A DNA stretch of 64,000 bases from an uncultured Methanosarcinales archaeon (GTDB taxonomy: Archaea > Halobacteriota > Methanosarcinia > Methanotrichales > Methanotrichaceae): contig CAIQHB010000013.1 of NCBI GenBank assembly GCA_903871465.1, forward strand, positions 18,568 to 82,567, in the 5' to 3' direction. Below the pieces are notes generated by a model that was not told where the DNA came from, did no database searches, and worked only from the letters and a program-made list of their open reading frames with translations. The position numbers and the translations under genes are program-made. Below, piece by piece: positions 8,085 through 17,105 of this stretch (position 1 is the first letter of the stretch; every line of letters starts with the position of its first letter).

Positions 8085-8699
8085 ATGGCCGATACGAAAT
8101 TTTATTCCTTGCCGGAACTGCCCTATGCCTACGATGCTCTCGCTCCGCAGATCTCTGAGGTCCAGCTCCGGCTGCACCATGACAAACACCATGCTGCCTA
8201 CGTAAACGGTGCCAATGCCATCCTGGAAAAGCTGGACAAGGCCCGCCAGGCGGGAACTGATGTGGATATGAAAGCCACCCTGAAAGAGCTCTCCTTCCAG
8301 GTAGGCGGCCATAAGCTGCACAGCCTCTTCTGGAAGAATCTCGCTCCCGCGACCAAGACCGGCAAAGAGCCCAGCGGCGCCCTGGCAGATGTCCTGAAGA
8401 AGGAGTTCGGCTCAATTGAGCGCTTCAAAAAGGAATTTACTGCTGCGGCAAACAGCACAGAAGGATCCGGCTGGGCGGCGCTTGCCTGGTGCAACCATAC
8501 CAAGAGGCCGCTTCTCATGCAGATCGAGAAGCATAATGTGAACGTAATCCCGACATATAAGATCCTCATGGTCCTGGATGTCTGGGAGCATGCTTACTAT
8601 CTGGACTACAAGAACGAGCGGGCGAAGTTCACAGAGGCCTTCTGGAGCATAGTGAATTGGGAAGAGGCGAACACGAGGCTGGAGGCGGCCCTGAAGTAG
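8085..8699 (+). CDS. superoxide dismutase, Fe/Mn family
   Basis: It converts superoxide to hydrogen peroxide and oxygen in the cytoplasm, protecting Fe-S enzymes in this anaerobe. The 204-aa length is normal. The four metal ligands are visible: His31 in [11 protein letters not shown], the second His of [10 protein letters not shown] (near residue 96), and Asp and His of [13 protein letters not shown] (near 165-169). The start is preceded by AAAGGTGATTAAACT, a reasonable ribosome site. It is monocistronic, with an AT-rich upstream region containing an inverted repeat. Iron versus manganese specificity cannot be decided by reading. Confidence 0.95.
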   Translation: MADTKFYSLPELPYAYDALAPQISEVQLRLHHDKHHAAYVNGANAILEKLDKARQAGTDVDMKATLKELSFQVGGHKLHSLFWKNLAPATKTGKEPSGALADVLKKEFGSIERFKKEFTAAANSTEGSGWAALAWCNHTKRPLLMQIEKHNVNVIPTYKILMVLDVWEHAYYLDYKNERAKFTEAFWSIVNWEEANTRLEAALK

Positions 8700-9141
8700 G
8701 GGCGCCATGGTCTAAATTTTTTTGACGTTTTTGTGATTCAAACATATCTTTAGCGGGCCTCTTAACTGATACACCAGTTGTTCGCGAAATGCTTTTTACT
8801 ATTTCTGGACCCCATTTATATCCTGTAGTCTATACACATTACAACTCATTTGATAGAATACCGATTCAGACTGTTTCATGAATGCATAACTCGAGATCTT
8901 TGGCAATTGATCCATACAGCAGATAGGTTCTGAATACTTTCGCCACACGCAAGGACCATGGTTAATAACTTTGTCGGGGAGATGTCAAGCGTTTACTTTA
9001 TAACTTAGTGGAGACACATAATTGTCAAAAGATTTTGAGGGAGTTCGGAGCGCAAAGCGAATAAACTCAGAACGAAATATTAGTCCATTAGTTGATTTGT
9101 CGAGGATGCGTTATGTCGCTTTATCGTAGAAGGGATGGGCG
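8700..9141. other. 442-bp intergenic stretch with likely nrdD promoter
   Basis: No gene is visible. A TATA-like sequence (TTTACTTTATAAC, about 8991-9003) lies about 140 bases before the nrdD start and is the best promoter candidate. No cobalamin riboswitch or NrdR-type box was recognised. Confidence 0.35.
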
Positions 9142-11418
9142 TTGAGCAGCAGAATAGTGCAGCAGACCCTGGAAGGGTTAGCCGTTTCTGCTATGCCCAG
9201 GGTTAGAACCACAGATGGTCATCTGCTGGACTGGGACAGAGAGGCCATAGCCAAGCAGCTCCTGAAGGAGACCAAACTATCTGAACAATTCTATAAAGAA
9301 CCAGGTATAACCGAAGAAGAGGCCAAGGACATAGCAAAAGAGGTGGAACGCCGGGTGAGGTGGATGAACGTCCGTTACCTGAGCGGTCCCCTGGTCAGGG
9401 AGATCATGAACGTGGTCCTTCTGGAGAGGCACCACACGGAGTGGCGAAACATCTGCACCCGCGTCGGGACCCCTGTCTACGATGCTCACCTCATCGACAT
9501 TGGCACTGGTTTCGAGTCCAAGGAGAACGCTAACCTCCAGGAGAATGCCGAGACCAGCCACAAGAAGAAAGCAGACAAGATCAGCAAGGAGCAGTACCTG
9601 CTACTGCTGCCGCCCTATCTGGCCGACCGCCACCTCGCCGGCGATCTTCACATCCACGACCTGGAGTATTTTGGAACCAGGCCGTTCTGCCAGGATTGGG
9701 ATCTGCGTTACTTCCTCTACTACGGCCTTATGCCCGACGGTCTTGGCACCAAGGCCAGCGTAGCCGGGCCTGCCAAGAAACCGGAGGTTGCCATTCTGCA
9801 TGCCGTCAAGGCACTGGGCAGCGCCCAGACCAACTTTGCCGGAGGCCAGGGCTTCTACAATTTCCTCACCTTCATAGCGCCCTATTTCGAGAGCCGCAAT
9901 TACGCCGAGATCGTGCAGCTCATGCAGATGTTTGTCTACGAGATGACGCAGATGATGGTTGCTCGCGGCGGCCAGCTGGTCTTCTCTTCAGTCCAGCTTA
10001 CTCCGGGGGTTCCCAAACTCTGGAGGGACAAGCCTGCAGTCTATGCTGGAAAGGTCTGGAACGGCTCGTCTCCCGAGGCGCCGCTGAAGACCTACGGCCA
10101 GTTCGAGCGCGAGGTGCGCCTGGCGTTTAAAGCCCTCATGGAGGTCATGCTGGCAGGCGACTACTGGGGCAAGCCCTTCAACTTCCCCAAGCCCGAGATC
10201 AGCATTGAGCCTGACTTCATGATAGAAGACGAGGCCTTCAATGCCGCCCACCCGGATCTTCCCACCTATCAGGACCTCTACCTCATGACATTCAAGCTGG
10301 CAGCCGAGTATGGTACCCCTTACTTCGATAACCAGCTTCCAGCTTATCGCGGGGCGGGGGAAGGAATCTCCTGCTATCAATGCTGCGCGTATCAATTTGC
10401 CGCCACCTCGGACACAGATGACCAGTTTGAGGATAAGCTGTACTTTAAAGACGGCAAGCACTTCTCCATGGGCTCCTGGCAGGTTGTATCCCTCAACTGT
10501 CCTCGCGCTGCCTATCTCGCTCGCGGAGACGACGAGCTGCTCTTCGAGTACCTGCGAGAGCTGATGGACACTTCTGTTGAGATCTTTAAGATAAAACGTG
10601 AATGGATGAGCCAGATCATCAAGAATCATCGCATGCCCTTTGCCACGCAGCAGCCCAAAGATCCTATCACGGGCGAGAAAGGCTCAGTCGCCGTCGGCCT
10701 GGAAGGGCTGGTTTATACCATTGGCGTGGTAGGCGTCAACGAGATGGTTCAGTTCCATACGGGAAAGCAGATGCACGAATCCCGGGAGTCCTGGAAGCTC
10801 GCCGTACGTGCCATGACGGAGATGGAGATCTATTCCAAGAAGCTCTCCCAACAGCATGCCATGACCATCGCCCTGGCGCGCACGCCTGCAGAGACCACTG
10901 CTCAGCGTTTCGCGGTATCTGACCTGATCCATGAGGAGTTCAGGGACTGCGCCGAGCGGGTTGTGAAAGGCGATCTGGATGCCGTGAAGAAGAACGTGCA
11001 TAAGACGCGCGACTTGCCCGTCTACTACACCAATGGCACTCATCTGCCGCCCAGCGCAGATGTGACCATCTTCGAGAGGGCAAAGCTTGAGCATGTCTTC
11101 TTCCCCATAGTCGACGGTGGCAACATCTTCCATGTCTTCATGGGCGAGGCCACCCCTGACCCCAAGGGCCTGATGGACTTCGGTATGCGCCTGGCCAGAG
11201 AGACCCAAATCGGCTACTTCACCTTCACCAAGGACATGACGGTATGTCTCGGCTGCTCCCAGGTCTCAGGCGGTCTGGAGGACAACTGCCCCAACTGCGG
11301 ATCGGAAGATGTAGACCACATCAGCCGAATTACCGGGTACTTGCAGGCTGTGAGCGGATGGAACAGCGCCAAGCGCCAGGAGCTAAAAGACCGAAAAAGA
11401 TACAACGAACTGGCATAG
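9142..11418 (+). CDS. nrdD: anaerobic ribonucleoside-triphosphate reductase (class III)
   Basis: It makes deoxyribonucleotides under anoxia using a glycyl radical installed by an NrdG activase. The N-terminus VRTTDGHLLDWDREAIAKQL is an ATP-cone (allosteric) domain. The large barrel contains DLHIHDLEYFGTRPFC, and the C-terminus has the zinc site CLGC...CPNC (near residues 696-717) followed by the glycyl-radical motif RITGYLQAVSGWNSAKRQE. At 758 aa it is the usual length. The frame begins at a TTG (9142); an ATG at 9193 (codon 18) is an alternative start directly before the ATP-cone. No nrdG is in the window, so the activase must lie elsewhere. Confidence 0.95.
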   Translation: MSSRIVQQTLEGLAVSAMPRVRTTDGHLLDWDREAIAKQLLKETKLSEQFYKEPGITEEEAKDIAKEVERRVRWMNVRYLSGPLVREIMNVVLLERHHTEWRNICTRVGTPVYDAHLIDIGTGFESKENANLQENAETSHKKKADKISKEQYLLLLPPYLADRHLAGDLHIHDLEYFGTRPFCQDWDLRYFLYYGLMPDGLGTKASVAGPAKKPEVAILHAVKALGSAQTNFAGGQGFYNFLTFIAPYFESRNYAEIVQLMQMFVYEMTQMMVARGGQLVFSSVQLTPGVPKLWRDKPAVYAGKVWNGSSPEAPLKTYGQFEREVRLAFKALMEVMLAGDYWGKPFNFPKPEISIEPDFMIEDEAFNAAHPDLPTYQDLYLMTFKLAAEYGTPYFDNQLPAYRGAGEGISCYQCCAYQFAATSDTDDQFEDKLYFKDGKHFSMGSWQVVSLNCPRAAYLARGDDELLFEYLRELMDTSVEIFKIKREWMSQIIKNHRMPFATQQPKDPITGEKGSVAVGLEGLVYTIGVVGVNEMVQFHTGKQMHESRESWKLAVRAMTEMEIYSKKLSQQHAMTIALARTPAETTAQRFAVSDLIHEEFRDCAERVVKGDLDAVKKNVHKTRDLPVYYTNGTHLPPSADVTIFERAKLEHVFFPIVDGGNIFHVFMGEATPDPKGLMDFGMRLARETQIGYFTFTKDMTVCLGCSQVSGGLEDNCPNCGSEDVDHISRITGYLQAVSGWNSAKRQELKDRKRYNELA

Positions 11419-11439
11419 GCTTGACGACATAGGCTAACG

Positions 11440-11460
11440 AAAAGTATATATCGGATATAC
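11440..11460 (+). promoter_or_regulatory. TATA box with inverted repeat before the ferredoxin gene
   Basis: GTATAT-ATCGG-ATATAC (11444-11460) is a perfect 6-bp inverted repeat overlapping a TATA-like AAAGTATATAT, about 45-60 bases before the ferredoxin start codon. The placement suits a promoter with an overlapping operator. Confidence 0.45.
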
Positions 11461-11503
11461 TAACAGGTGGGTTTGCCAGCGAGCAAAATTGGAGGATTCA
11501 ATA

Positions 11504-11680
11504 ATGCCTGCAGTTGTTAACCGAGAAGAATGCGTAAGCTGTGGAACTTGCGTCGAGGAGTGCCCGGAAGAAGCCATCAGCTTGGATGACGAGGAAATAG
11601 CAGTTGTAAATAAGGAAAAGTGCACTGAGTGCAAGACATGCGTTGAGGCTTGCCCATCGGAAGCTATCAGCATGGAGTGA
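11504..11680 (+). CDS. 2[4Fe-4S] ferredoxin
   Basis: This is a low-potential electron carrier of 58 aa with two classic CxxCxxCxxxCP clusters: [12 protein letters not shown] (about 10-21) and [12 protein letters not shown] (about 39-50). The frame is open to 11489, but the ATG at 11504 has a good ribosome site (GGAGGATTCAATA) and begins the canonical ferredoxin sequence, so it is chosen. The sequence is very acidic, as usual for archaeal ferredoxins. In this organism it could serve CODH/ACS, indolepyruvate oxidoreductase or the sulfurtransferase pathway; the neighbourhood (nrdD upstream, DUF116 downstream on the other strand) does not decide. Confidence 0.92.
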   Translation: MPAVVNREECVSCGTCVEECPEEAISLDDEEIAVVNKEKCTECKTCVEACPSEAISME

Positions 11681-11699
11681 GCACTTTCAGCACATCTTT

Positions 11700-12401
11700 T
11701 TAGATTTCTTTTTCTCTTGGTTGACTTGCAACAATGTCTTTTGGCGTTGATTCTTTGTCCGTTATGGCTTCATAGAACTGCTCCCAGTCCAGTGTAGTGG
11801 CCACACATCCTGCGGTGGTGAGGGGCACTCCTCGAGCCGGTATGGCATGGCTGTGGCATAGGTCCAGGCCTTCTTTTATCTCCATATGGCAGCCCACTCC
11901 TACAATGGCTCCCGGCCGGTATTTTTTGATGATTCTCTTGATGAAGCTGGAGCCGGGGACGATGAAGAATCTATAGCCCATAGTCTCAGCATAATTCTTG
12001 GCCTCACCAATACTGCAGCGCCCACAATTCACGCATTTTATGCCCTCTGGAGTGAGTTTGGCCGGGCACTCTGTGCTGCGAACACATTGGGGCATGAAGA
12101 TGAAGCGTCTCTCGCAGGGAGTTTTTAAAAACTCCTTCTCGTTGATGTAATTTCGGAGGCGCACACCGACATCGTCCACCATGGAATCGTCCACTCTGGT
12201 TGCCCAGAAGAGAGCCTTTATTACGCTCTCGAGGAGAATGATGCCCAAGAGCATAGTTCGTGCCGCGAAGAAGTTGCCAGTCTTAAAGGAGTAAAGGATG
12301 AGCAGAGCCACAAAAATCGAGAGAATCAGAACGAATACGGCCATAAAAACTACGGCCTCGCCCACGAAATAGAATAGCTGGTTCAAGTACTCTGGGAACA
12401 T
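11700..12401 (-). CDS. DUF116 family membrane-anchored cysteine-rich protein
   Basis: Two N-terminal hydrophobic segments (about residues 8-38 and 48-66) precede a cytoplasmic cysteine-rich domain characteristic of DUF116. It shows MPQCVRSTECPAKLTPEGIKCVNCGRC, GYRFFIVPGSSFIKRIIKKYRP, VGVGCHMEIKEG and GVPLTTAGCVATTLDW. The conserved cysteines (C109, C115, C125, C128, C131 and a later GC pair) look suited to metal or Fe-S binding. The function of DUF116 is not established; it is common in methanogens and other anaerobes. It converges with the ferredoxin gene, with 19 bases between stops. Confidence 0.8.
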   Translation of the reverse strand: MFPEYLNQLFYFVGEAVVFMAVFVLILSIFVALLILYSFKTGNFFAARTMLLGIILLESVIKALFWATRVDDSMVDDVGVRLRNYINEKEFLKTPCERRFIFMPQCVRSTECPAKLTPEGIKCVNCGRCSIGEAKNYAETMGYRFFIVPGSSFIKRIIKKYRPGAIVGVGCHMEIKEGLDLCHSHAIPARGVPLTTAGCVATTLDWEQFYEAITDKESTPKDIVASQPREKEI

Positions 12402-12526
12402 GATTGGATCTTCAACCCTTTCCGGCTTATAAATCTGTTACCGACGAAGAACGGCGCAAGTTTTTTATCCCACCTGACATTGAGCATTACACCTTCGCCC
12501 TTATGAAACTTAATGAGGATTGAAAA

Positions 12527-12982
12527 ATGGCAAAGATGCACAGCAGAAAAAAGGGCTCTTCTCGATCCCGACCACCCACGGTTGCAAAAACACCCGCGTG
12601 GTTTGATGTATCCAAAGAAGAGCTGGAAAAGACAATCATGAAACTGCACGATAGCGGTCTTCCCACCAGCCGCATTGGTCTGACATTGAGAGACCAGTAT
12701 GGAGTGCCCAGCACCAAGCTGGCATTGGGAAAGAGCATGAACAGCTTCCTGATAGAGAACAAGGCCCTACCGGATATTCCGGAGGATCTGGGCAACCTGA
12801 TGAGAAAAGCTCTTCATGTCCGCAAGCATATCAAAGCTAACAAGAAGGATGTCCACAACAAGAGAGCTTTGCAGCTAACCGAAAACAAGATCAGAAGATT
12901 GGTTAAATACTATCATGACTCCGGGCGGCTGGCACCGGATTGGACCTATTCGCCCGAGACGGCTGAGATTCTCGTCTCATGA
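12527..12982 (+). CDS. rps15: 30S ribosomal protein S15 (archaeal S13e/S15 type)
   Basis: This is a small-subunit rRNA-binding protein of the archaeal/eukaryal length (151 aa). It begins MAKMHSRKKGSSRSRPP and has the core LTENKIRRLVKYYHDSGRLAPDWTYSPETAEILVS, which corresponds to the S15 helix region. It is the first gene of a tight run rps15-recJ-pcc1-serS, in which the next ATG overlaps its stop by four bases. The likely promoter is the AT-rich region around 12425-12500, shared back to back with the DUF116 gene. Confidence 0.96.
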   Translation: MAKMHSRKKGSSRSRPPTVAKTPAWFDVSKEELEKTIMKLHDSGLPTSRIGLTLRDQYGVPSTKLALGKSMNSFLIENKALPDIPEDLGNLMRKALHVRKHIKANKKDVHNKRALQLTENKIRRLVKYYHDSGRLAPDWTYSPETAEILVS

Positions 12983-14316
12983 AACGGCTCGACAAGGCTG
13001 CAGAAGCTATTGCCAAGTCGATACTGCATTGCGACAGCATGCGTGTGATCTCGCATAACGACGCGGACGGGATCACATCAGCAGGGCTGATTTGCAATGC
13101 GCTCCTGCGCGCAGGAATACCTTTTCAGGCCTCGCTTCTGAAAAGGCTTGATGAATCTGTGATCAATGGTCTGACGGGACCTGTGGTATTCTGCGACATG
13201 GGCAGCGGCAAGCCGGAGCTGATCTCTCGCATCAAAGACGATTGCTTCGTTCTTGACCATCACCGTCCCGTGGGAACATTGAGCTGTATGCATCTCAATC
13301 CCCATCTCTACGGTATAGACGGGGCCTTTGAACTGTCCGCGGCGGGCACGGTATACTCCGTGGTGCGTCACATGGGCGACAATTTCGATCTGGCAGGCCT
13401 TGCGTTGGTCGGTGCCATGGGAGACCGCCAGGGCATGATTGGTGCGAACAGAACTATTCTGGAAGATGCCATTGCCAGCGGCGCCGTAGAGGTGAAACCA
13501 GGTCTGAAGATGTCCGAAGACGGTCCACTGGAAGATGTGTTTCAAAATAGCATCGAGCCTCTTCTGGACTTTACCGGCGATCCGGAAAAGACTCGCAAAT
13601 TTCTGGATGATTTGAAGATAAAGGGCAATGTAGAGAGCCTGGAAAAGGACGACCTATCGAGGCTATGCACGGCCCTTACACTGAAATTGCTTATCCAAGG
13701 AAGCTTTGCCGCCGATTCTATTTTGGGAGATGTGATCCGGCTCCGGCATGAGGTGGTGGAGAACTCACTGCAGATGGTGCAGCTCCTCAACGCCTGTGGC
13801 AACAGAGATGTTCCGGGCCTTGGTCTGGCTCTATGCCTCCGGGACCGGAGCGCTTTGGGTGAAGCTCGGAAGCTGGCCCAGGAATACAAAAGCCACATCT
13901 TGCGGGAGATGAATCTACTTAGAGTGCAAAATAAGGTAATGGCGAATATTCGCTATCTGATGAGGGAAAATATGGAAGCGGGATCGATTGTATCGGGTCT
14001 CGGAATTCGATACCTATACACTGATATGCCCCTCATCACCTTGAATCACAAAGATGATATGGTTAAGATATCGGCGCGCGGAACCAAGCCGCTCATAGCC
14101 AGGGGACTGGATCTTTCTGTTGCCATGCGAAAAGCGGCAGAGGCCGTGGGAGGTACAGGTGGAGGCCATACCATTGCCAGCGGGGCCTCCATCCCGCCGG
14201 GCGCAGAGGAGAGGTTTCTGGGCCTGCTGGACGAGATAGTGGGCGAGCAGCTGCATGGAACTGCAAAAGTCGAGGCTCTTGTCTCCAGCGCACCGAGCCG
14301 CAGTGATGCGGCATGA
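12979..14316 (+). CDS. DHH-family single-strand-specific exonuclease (archaeal RecJ/GAN-like)
   Basis: The phosphoesterase motifs are clear: HNDADGITSAGL (motif I, about residues 23-34), a metal-site Asp in VVFCDMGSG, DHHRPVG (motif III, about 93-99), and the DHHA1-type C-terminus with GGTGGGHTIASGASIP near 393-408. The family degrades single-stranded DNA or RNA from the 5' end, and archaeal members join GINS in the replisome (GAN) or act in repair. The length of 445 aa is typical. It overlaps rps15 and pcc1 by 4 bp at each end (ATGA), so translation is probably coupled. This replication/translation gene string is common in archaea. Confidence 0.88.
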   Translation: MKRLDKAAEAIAKSILHCDSMRVISHNDADGITSAGLICNALLRAGIPFQASLLKRLDESVINGLTGPVVFCDMGSGKPELISRIKDDCFVLDHHRPVGTLSCMHLNPHLYGIDGAFELSAAGTVYSVVRHMGDNFDLAGLALVGAMGDRQGMIGANRTILEDAIASGAVEVKPGLKMSEDGPLEDVFQNSIEPLLDFTGDPEKTRKFLDDLKIKGNVESLEKDDLSRLCTALTLKLLIQGSFAADSILGDVIRLRHEVVENSLQMVQLLNACGNRDVPGLGLALCLRDRSALGEARKLAQEYKSHILREMNLLRVQNKVMANIRYLMRENMEAGSIVSGLGIRYLYTDMPLITLNHKDDMVKISARGTKPLIARGLDLSVAMRKAAEAVGGTGGGHTIASGASIPPGAEERFLGLLDEIVGEQLHGTAKVEALVSSAPSRSDAA

Positions 14317-14534
14317 TCCGGGTCCGGCTGGTCTTCTATGGAGAGACTGCTGGGCTGGTGGCGAGTGCCATTGAGCCAGATAACCTGCCCAATATGAGTC
14401 TTCAGAGAGATACAGATCGCATTTGCCTGCAATTCTCGACCGAGAAGATAGGTACCCTGCTTTCCACAGCTGACGATCTATTGATGAACATTAAAATAGC
14501 GGAAGATACACAATCTTGCGCGGAGGAGAGATGA
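14313..14534 (+). CDS. pcc1: KEOPS complex subunit Pcc1
   Basis: The 73-aa alpha/beta protein has the Pcc1 pattern: an N-terminal beta strand pair, [11 protein letters not shown], a second strand pair ([31 protein letters not shown]) and a C-terminal helix. Pcc1 dimerises the KEOPS complex that makes threonylcarbamoyl-adenosine at position 37 of ANN-decoding tRNAs. It overlaps recJ upstream and serS downstream by 4 bp each. The other KEOPS subunits (Kae1, Bud32, Cgi121) are not in this window. Confidence 0.85.
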   Translation: MIRVRLVFYGETAGLVASAIEPDNLPNMSLQRDTDRICLQFSTEKIGTLLSTADDLLMNIKIAEDTQSCAEER

Positions 14535-16033
14535 AATTCCACTTAGAGGCAAGCTTTCGGCTTAGCGCCGATGCCGGCAATGCAGAAGCTGCCATTTCTG
14601 ATTTCTTTAGGGAAGCCGGGCCATTACTGCAGAAGGGCGCGCCCGATGGGCAAGGCGCAAAGATAACCGAGTGGAAGCTGGCCGGAAATAAAATCGATCT
14701 GGTCATTGATAGTGATCGGTTTGTGCGAGCCCATGATGCGTTGCTCAGGCTGCGCCGGCCGCTTTCTGAGCTATTGGGGAAGCAATTTCGCATCGGCGTG
14801 CGTGGCCTGGATGTGAGCCGGTTCGAGATAGAGGTTGAGTCCGAGAGAGCCATCGAGCACAAGATACCCTACGTTCGGGAGATAAAGTTCGAGAGCGGCA
14901 AGCTGCACCTTTCCTTGGATGTGGGCCCGAGCGGCACTCTGGGCCAGGCTGAGATCGAAAACCGCATACCCGATAGGATAATCAGCCTCCTGGAGGAGAA
15001 GATGCAGAGTGGCTACGGAGGCAAGACTGAGCACTGGGAGCTGCTCTGGGAAAGCCAGGCCCGCGAGCCGAAGAGCCGTCGCGACCCCACCGATGAGATG
15101 CAAAAAGCGGGATGGATCAAGCATGGCTCCAGCCGTGGCCAGTGGATCTATGGGCCGGAGGCAACGCACGTCTTCCGGACCTTCGAGCAGATCGTTTTGG
15201 AGGAGATAATCAGGCCATTAGGCTATCAAGAGATGATCTTTCCCAAGCTCGACACCTGGGACGTCTGGAAGAAGAGCGGTCACGCCCAGGGTGTTTACCC
15301 GGAGATCTATTTCGTCTGCCCGCCCAAGACCCGCGATCCTGCCTACTGGGAAGAGGTCATGGACCACTACAAGGTCACCCATGAGGTGCCTCTGGAGCTG
15401 ATCAAGGATAAGATCGATCTGCCCATCGGAGGGATGTGCTACGCGCAGTGCCCCACGTTCTGGGGATTCTTGCAGGGAATGACTCTGCCCGGGAGTGAGC
15501 TGCCCATCACGGTCTTCGATCGCTCCGGCACGAGCCACCGCTATGAGTCCGGCGGAATTCACGGCATCGAGCGCGTGGACGAGTTCCACAGAATTGAGAT
15601 CGTCTGGCTGGGGACCAAAGCCCAGGCCCTGGAGGAAGCGGAGAAGCTGAAGAGCTGCTACAAGCATATCTTCGAGGACATCTTGGAGCTGCACTGGAGG
15701 ACGGCTTGGGTCACGCCCTGGTTTATGGCGCAGGAGGGAAAGACCGGCCTCTCAGAGATGTCTGGCGCAGGCACAGTGGACTATGAAGCCGTCTTGCCCT
15801 ACAATGGAAACTGGATAGAGTTTCAGAATCTATCCGTGAACGGGGAGAAGTATCCCAAGGGCTTCACTGTAAAAGCACAATCAGGAGATGCCCTCTGGTC
15901 TGGCTGCAGCGGCGTGGGCCTGGAACGCTGGGCTTCGGCATTCTTGAGCCAGAAGGGCCTCGACCCTGAGAACTGGCCCGCAGAGTTTCGCCAACGCTTC
16001 GGGGAGATGCCCAAAGGGATCAGATTCCTCTGA
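14531..16033 (+). CDS. serS: seryl-tRNA synthetase, methanogenic (type 2) class II enzyme
   Basis: It charges tRNA-Ser with serine. The protein is the rare archaeal type: an idiosyncratic N-terminal tRNA-binding domain (residues 1-165) and a zinc-dependent class II core with [20 protein letters not shown], the zinc-ligand Cys in [31 protein letters not shown] and the motif 3 region [14 protein letters not shown]. Bacterial-type SerRS lacks these features. The frame reaches back to a TTG at 14516, but the ATG at 14531 has the Shine-Dalgarno GGAGGAGAG directly upstream and overlaps the pcc1 stop, so it is chosen (500 aa). Confidence 0.93.
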   Translation: MKFHLEASFRLSADAGNAEAAISDFFREAGPLLQKGAPDGQGAKITEWKLAGNKIDLVIDSDRFVRAHDALLRLRRPLSELLGKQFRIGVRGLDVSRFEIEVESERAIEHKIPYVREIKFESGKLHLSLDVGPSGTLGQAEIENRIPDRIISLLEEKMQSGYGGKTEHWELLWESQAREPKSRRDPTDEMQKAGWIKHGSSRGQWIYGPEATHVFRTFEQIVLEEIIRPLGYQEMIFPKLDTWDVWKKSGHAQGVYPEIYFVCPPKTRDPAYWEEVMDHYKVTHEVPLELIKDKIDLPIGGMCYAQCPTFWGFLQGMTLPGSELPITVFDRSGTSHRYESGGIHGIERVDEFHRIEIVWLGTKAQALEEAEKLKSCYKHIFEDILELHWRTAWVTPWFMAQEGKTGLSEMSGAGTVDYEAVLPYNGNWIEFQNLSVNGEKYPKGFTVKAQSGDALWSGCSGVGLERWASAFLSQKGLDPENWPAEFRQRFGEMPKGIRFL

Positions 16034-16103
16034 TCCGAATTGGTATTCTTTCCCTTTTTTTAATTTAAAAATCTTTAAGTACTAATATTACATATTACGT
16101 GAT

Positions 16104-16451
16104 ATGAAATTTCGAAATGCTTCGGTGATTTTAATGCTGGCCGTGTTGCTGCTGGCCAACAGTGCTGCCGCTACAAAATGCGTAATTTATGTTACAGATG
16201 AACACAAGATGACGATCAATAATGCGAGAATATATCTTGACAATTCATCGCTGCCAATTGGCACGACCGCTTATAATTCCGGATTGGGAAGAAATGCCTG
16301 GGTCGGCGACATCAGTCAATCGGGCGAGCACACACTAACTGCGAAATGGGTGCAAGCGAGACCAAATGTTATCTATCACCAAGGGTCAGCGACGGTCGAT
16401 ATTGCAGGAAATTCCACGATGCGCATAACCATAGCGACACACAAAGTATGA
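16104..16451 (+). CDS. small exported protein with beta-sandwich-like fold
   Basis: The signal peptide MKFRNASVILMLAVLLLANSAAA is followed by about 90 residues of alternating beta-strand pattern: TKCVIYVTDEHKMTINNARIYLDN, GDISQSGEHTLTAKW and GSATVDIAGNSTMRITIATHKV. This is reminiscent of PEGA- or carboxypeptidase-regulatory-like surface domains. Three or so N-glycosylation sequons are present. Just upstream lies TTTAAAAATCTTTAAGTACTAATATTACATATTACG, an AT-rich promoter in which a short or leaderless transcript is likely. The function is unknown; it is probably on the cell surface. Confidence 0.6.
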   Translation: MKFRNASVILMLAVLLLANSAAATKCVIYVTDEHKMTINNARIYLDNSSLPIGTTAYNSGLGRNAWVGDISQSGEHTLTAKWVQARPNVIYHQGSATVDIAGNSTMRITIATHKV

Positions 16452-16591
16452 TTTTCGAAAGAGGATTTCGCTCGCTCCTGGAGTCGTGCGACCTCCGCCT
16501 CCGTAGTGCCATCCGGTAGATGCACCTCCTGGTGGGCGGCCTGATGTTGGATGAGGACGGCATCCCGGATCAGGGCATTCTTTTCCGCCAT
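16376..16591 (-). CDS. possible 71-aa hypothetical protein or gene remnant
   Basis: The N-terminal two-thirds (MAEKNALIRDAVLIQHQAAH, then a TTEAEVARLQERAK helix) reads like a real soluble helical protein. The end runs antisense into the preceding secreted-protein gene by about 75 bases and looks unnatural. A purine-rich AAGGGGAG abuts the ATG, too close for a normal Shine-Dalgarno. It is either a small gene or the 5' fragment of a decayed one. Confidence 0.25.
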   Translation of the reverse strand: MAEKNALIRDAVLIQHQAAHQEVHLPDGTTEAEVARLQERAKSSFENHTLCVAMVMRIVEFPAISTVADPW

Positions 16592-16674
16592 CTCCCCTTC
16601 ACGGGCCGCCCGAGCAGGGCTAACACGGGGACTGGCAATCCTTTAAATGCCAGGCGGCTCCCAACAATAAGCAG

Positions 16675-17103
16675 ATGATTCCCTTCGAGTACCTGGAGCA
16701 TACCGCTGACGTGAAGTTTCGCGCTTACGGTGTGACTCCGGAAGAGATGCTCTCCAATGCCGCAGCCGCTCTCTTCAAGACCATGGTGGACCCGGCCACG
16801 GTGCAGATCCTGGAGACCTGGATGGTAGTGCTGGAGGCTCCGGAGCTGGAGGATCTGGCTTACCAATGGCTCTCGGAGATCGTGTTCCTCTTTGAGACTG
16901 AGTCGGCGGTATTCGCCTCCTTCAGGGTTCAGCTCCGTCAGAACGGGTCCTGGAAGCTTGCGGCTGAAATTGGCGGCGAGAGAATAGACCTCAAGAGACA
17001 TTCCTTCGAGAACGAGGTCAAAGCCATCACTATGCACCAGTTTCAGATAAAGAAGAACGAGAAGAGCGATCTCTGGTGCATCCAGGTGATTTTGGACGTG
17101 TGA
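16675..17103 (+). CDS. archease, RtcB activation factor
   Basis: Archease (142 aa) accelerates guanylylation and multiple turnover of the RtcB RNA ligase. The hallmark start MIPFEYLEHTADVKFRAYG is followed by TPEEMLSNAAAALFKTMVD, LAYQWLSEIVFLFETE and the C-terminal HQFQIKKNEKSDLWCIQVILDV. The conserved metal-binding Asp/His near the N-terminus (HTAD) and near the C-terminus are present. Its partner rtcB starts only 2 bases after its stop, the classic functional pairing. Confidence 0.93.
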   Translation: MIPFEYLEHTADVKFRAYGVTPEEMLSNAAAALFKTMVDPATVQILETWMVVLEAPELEDLAYQWLSEIVFLFETESAVFASFRVQLRQNGSWKLAAEIGGERIDLKRHSFENEVKAITMHQFQIKKNEKSDLWCIQVILDV

Positions 17104-17105
17104 TT

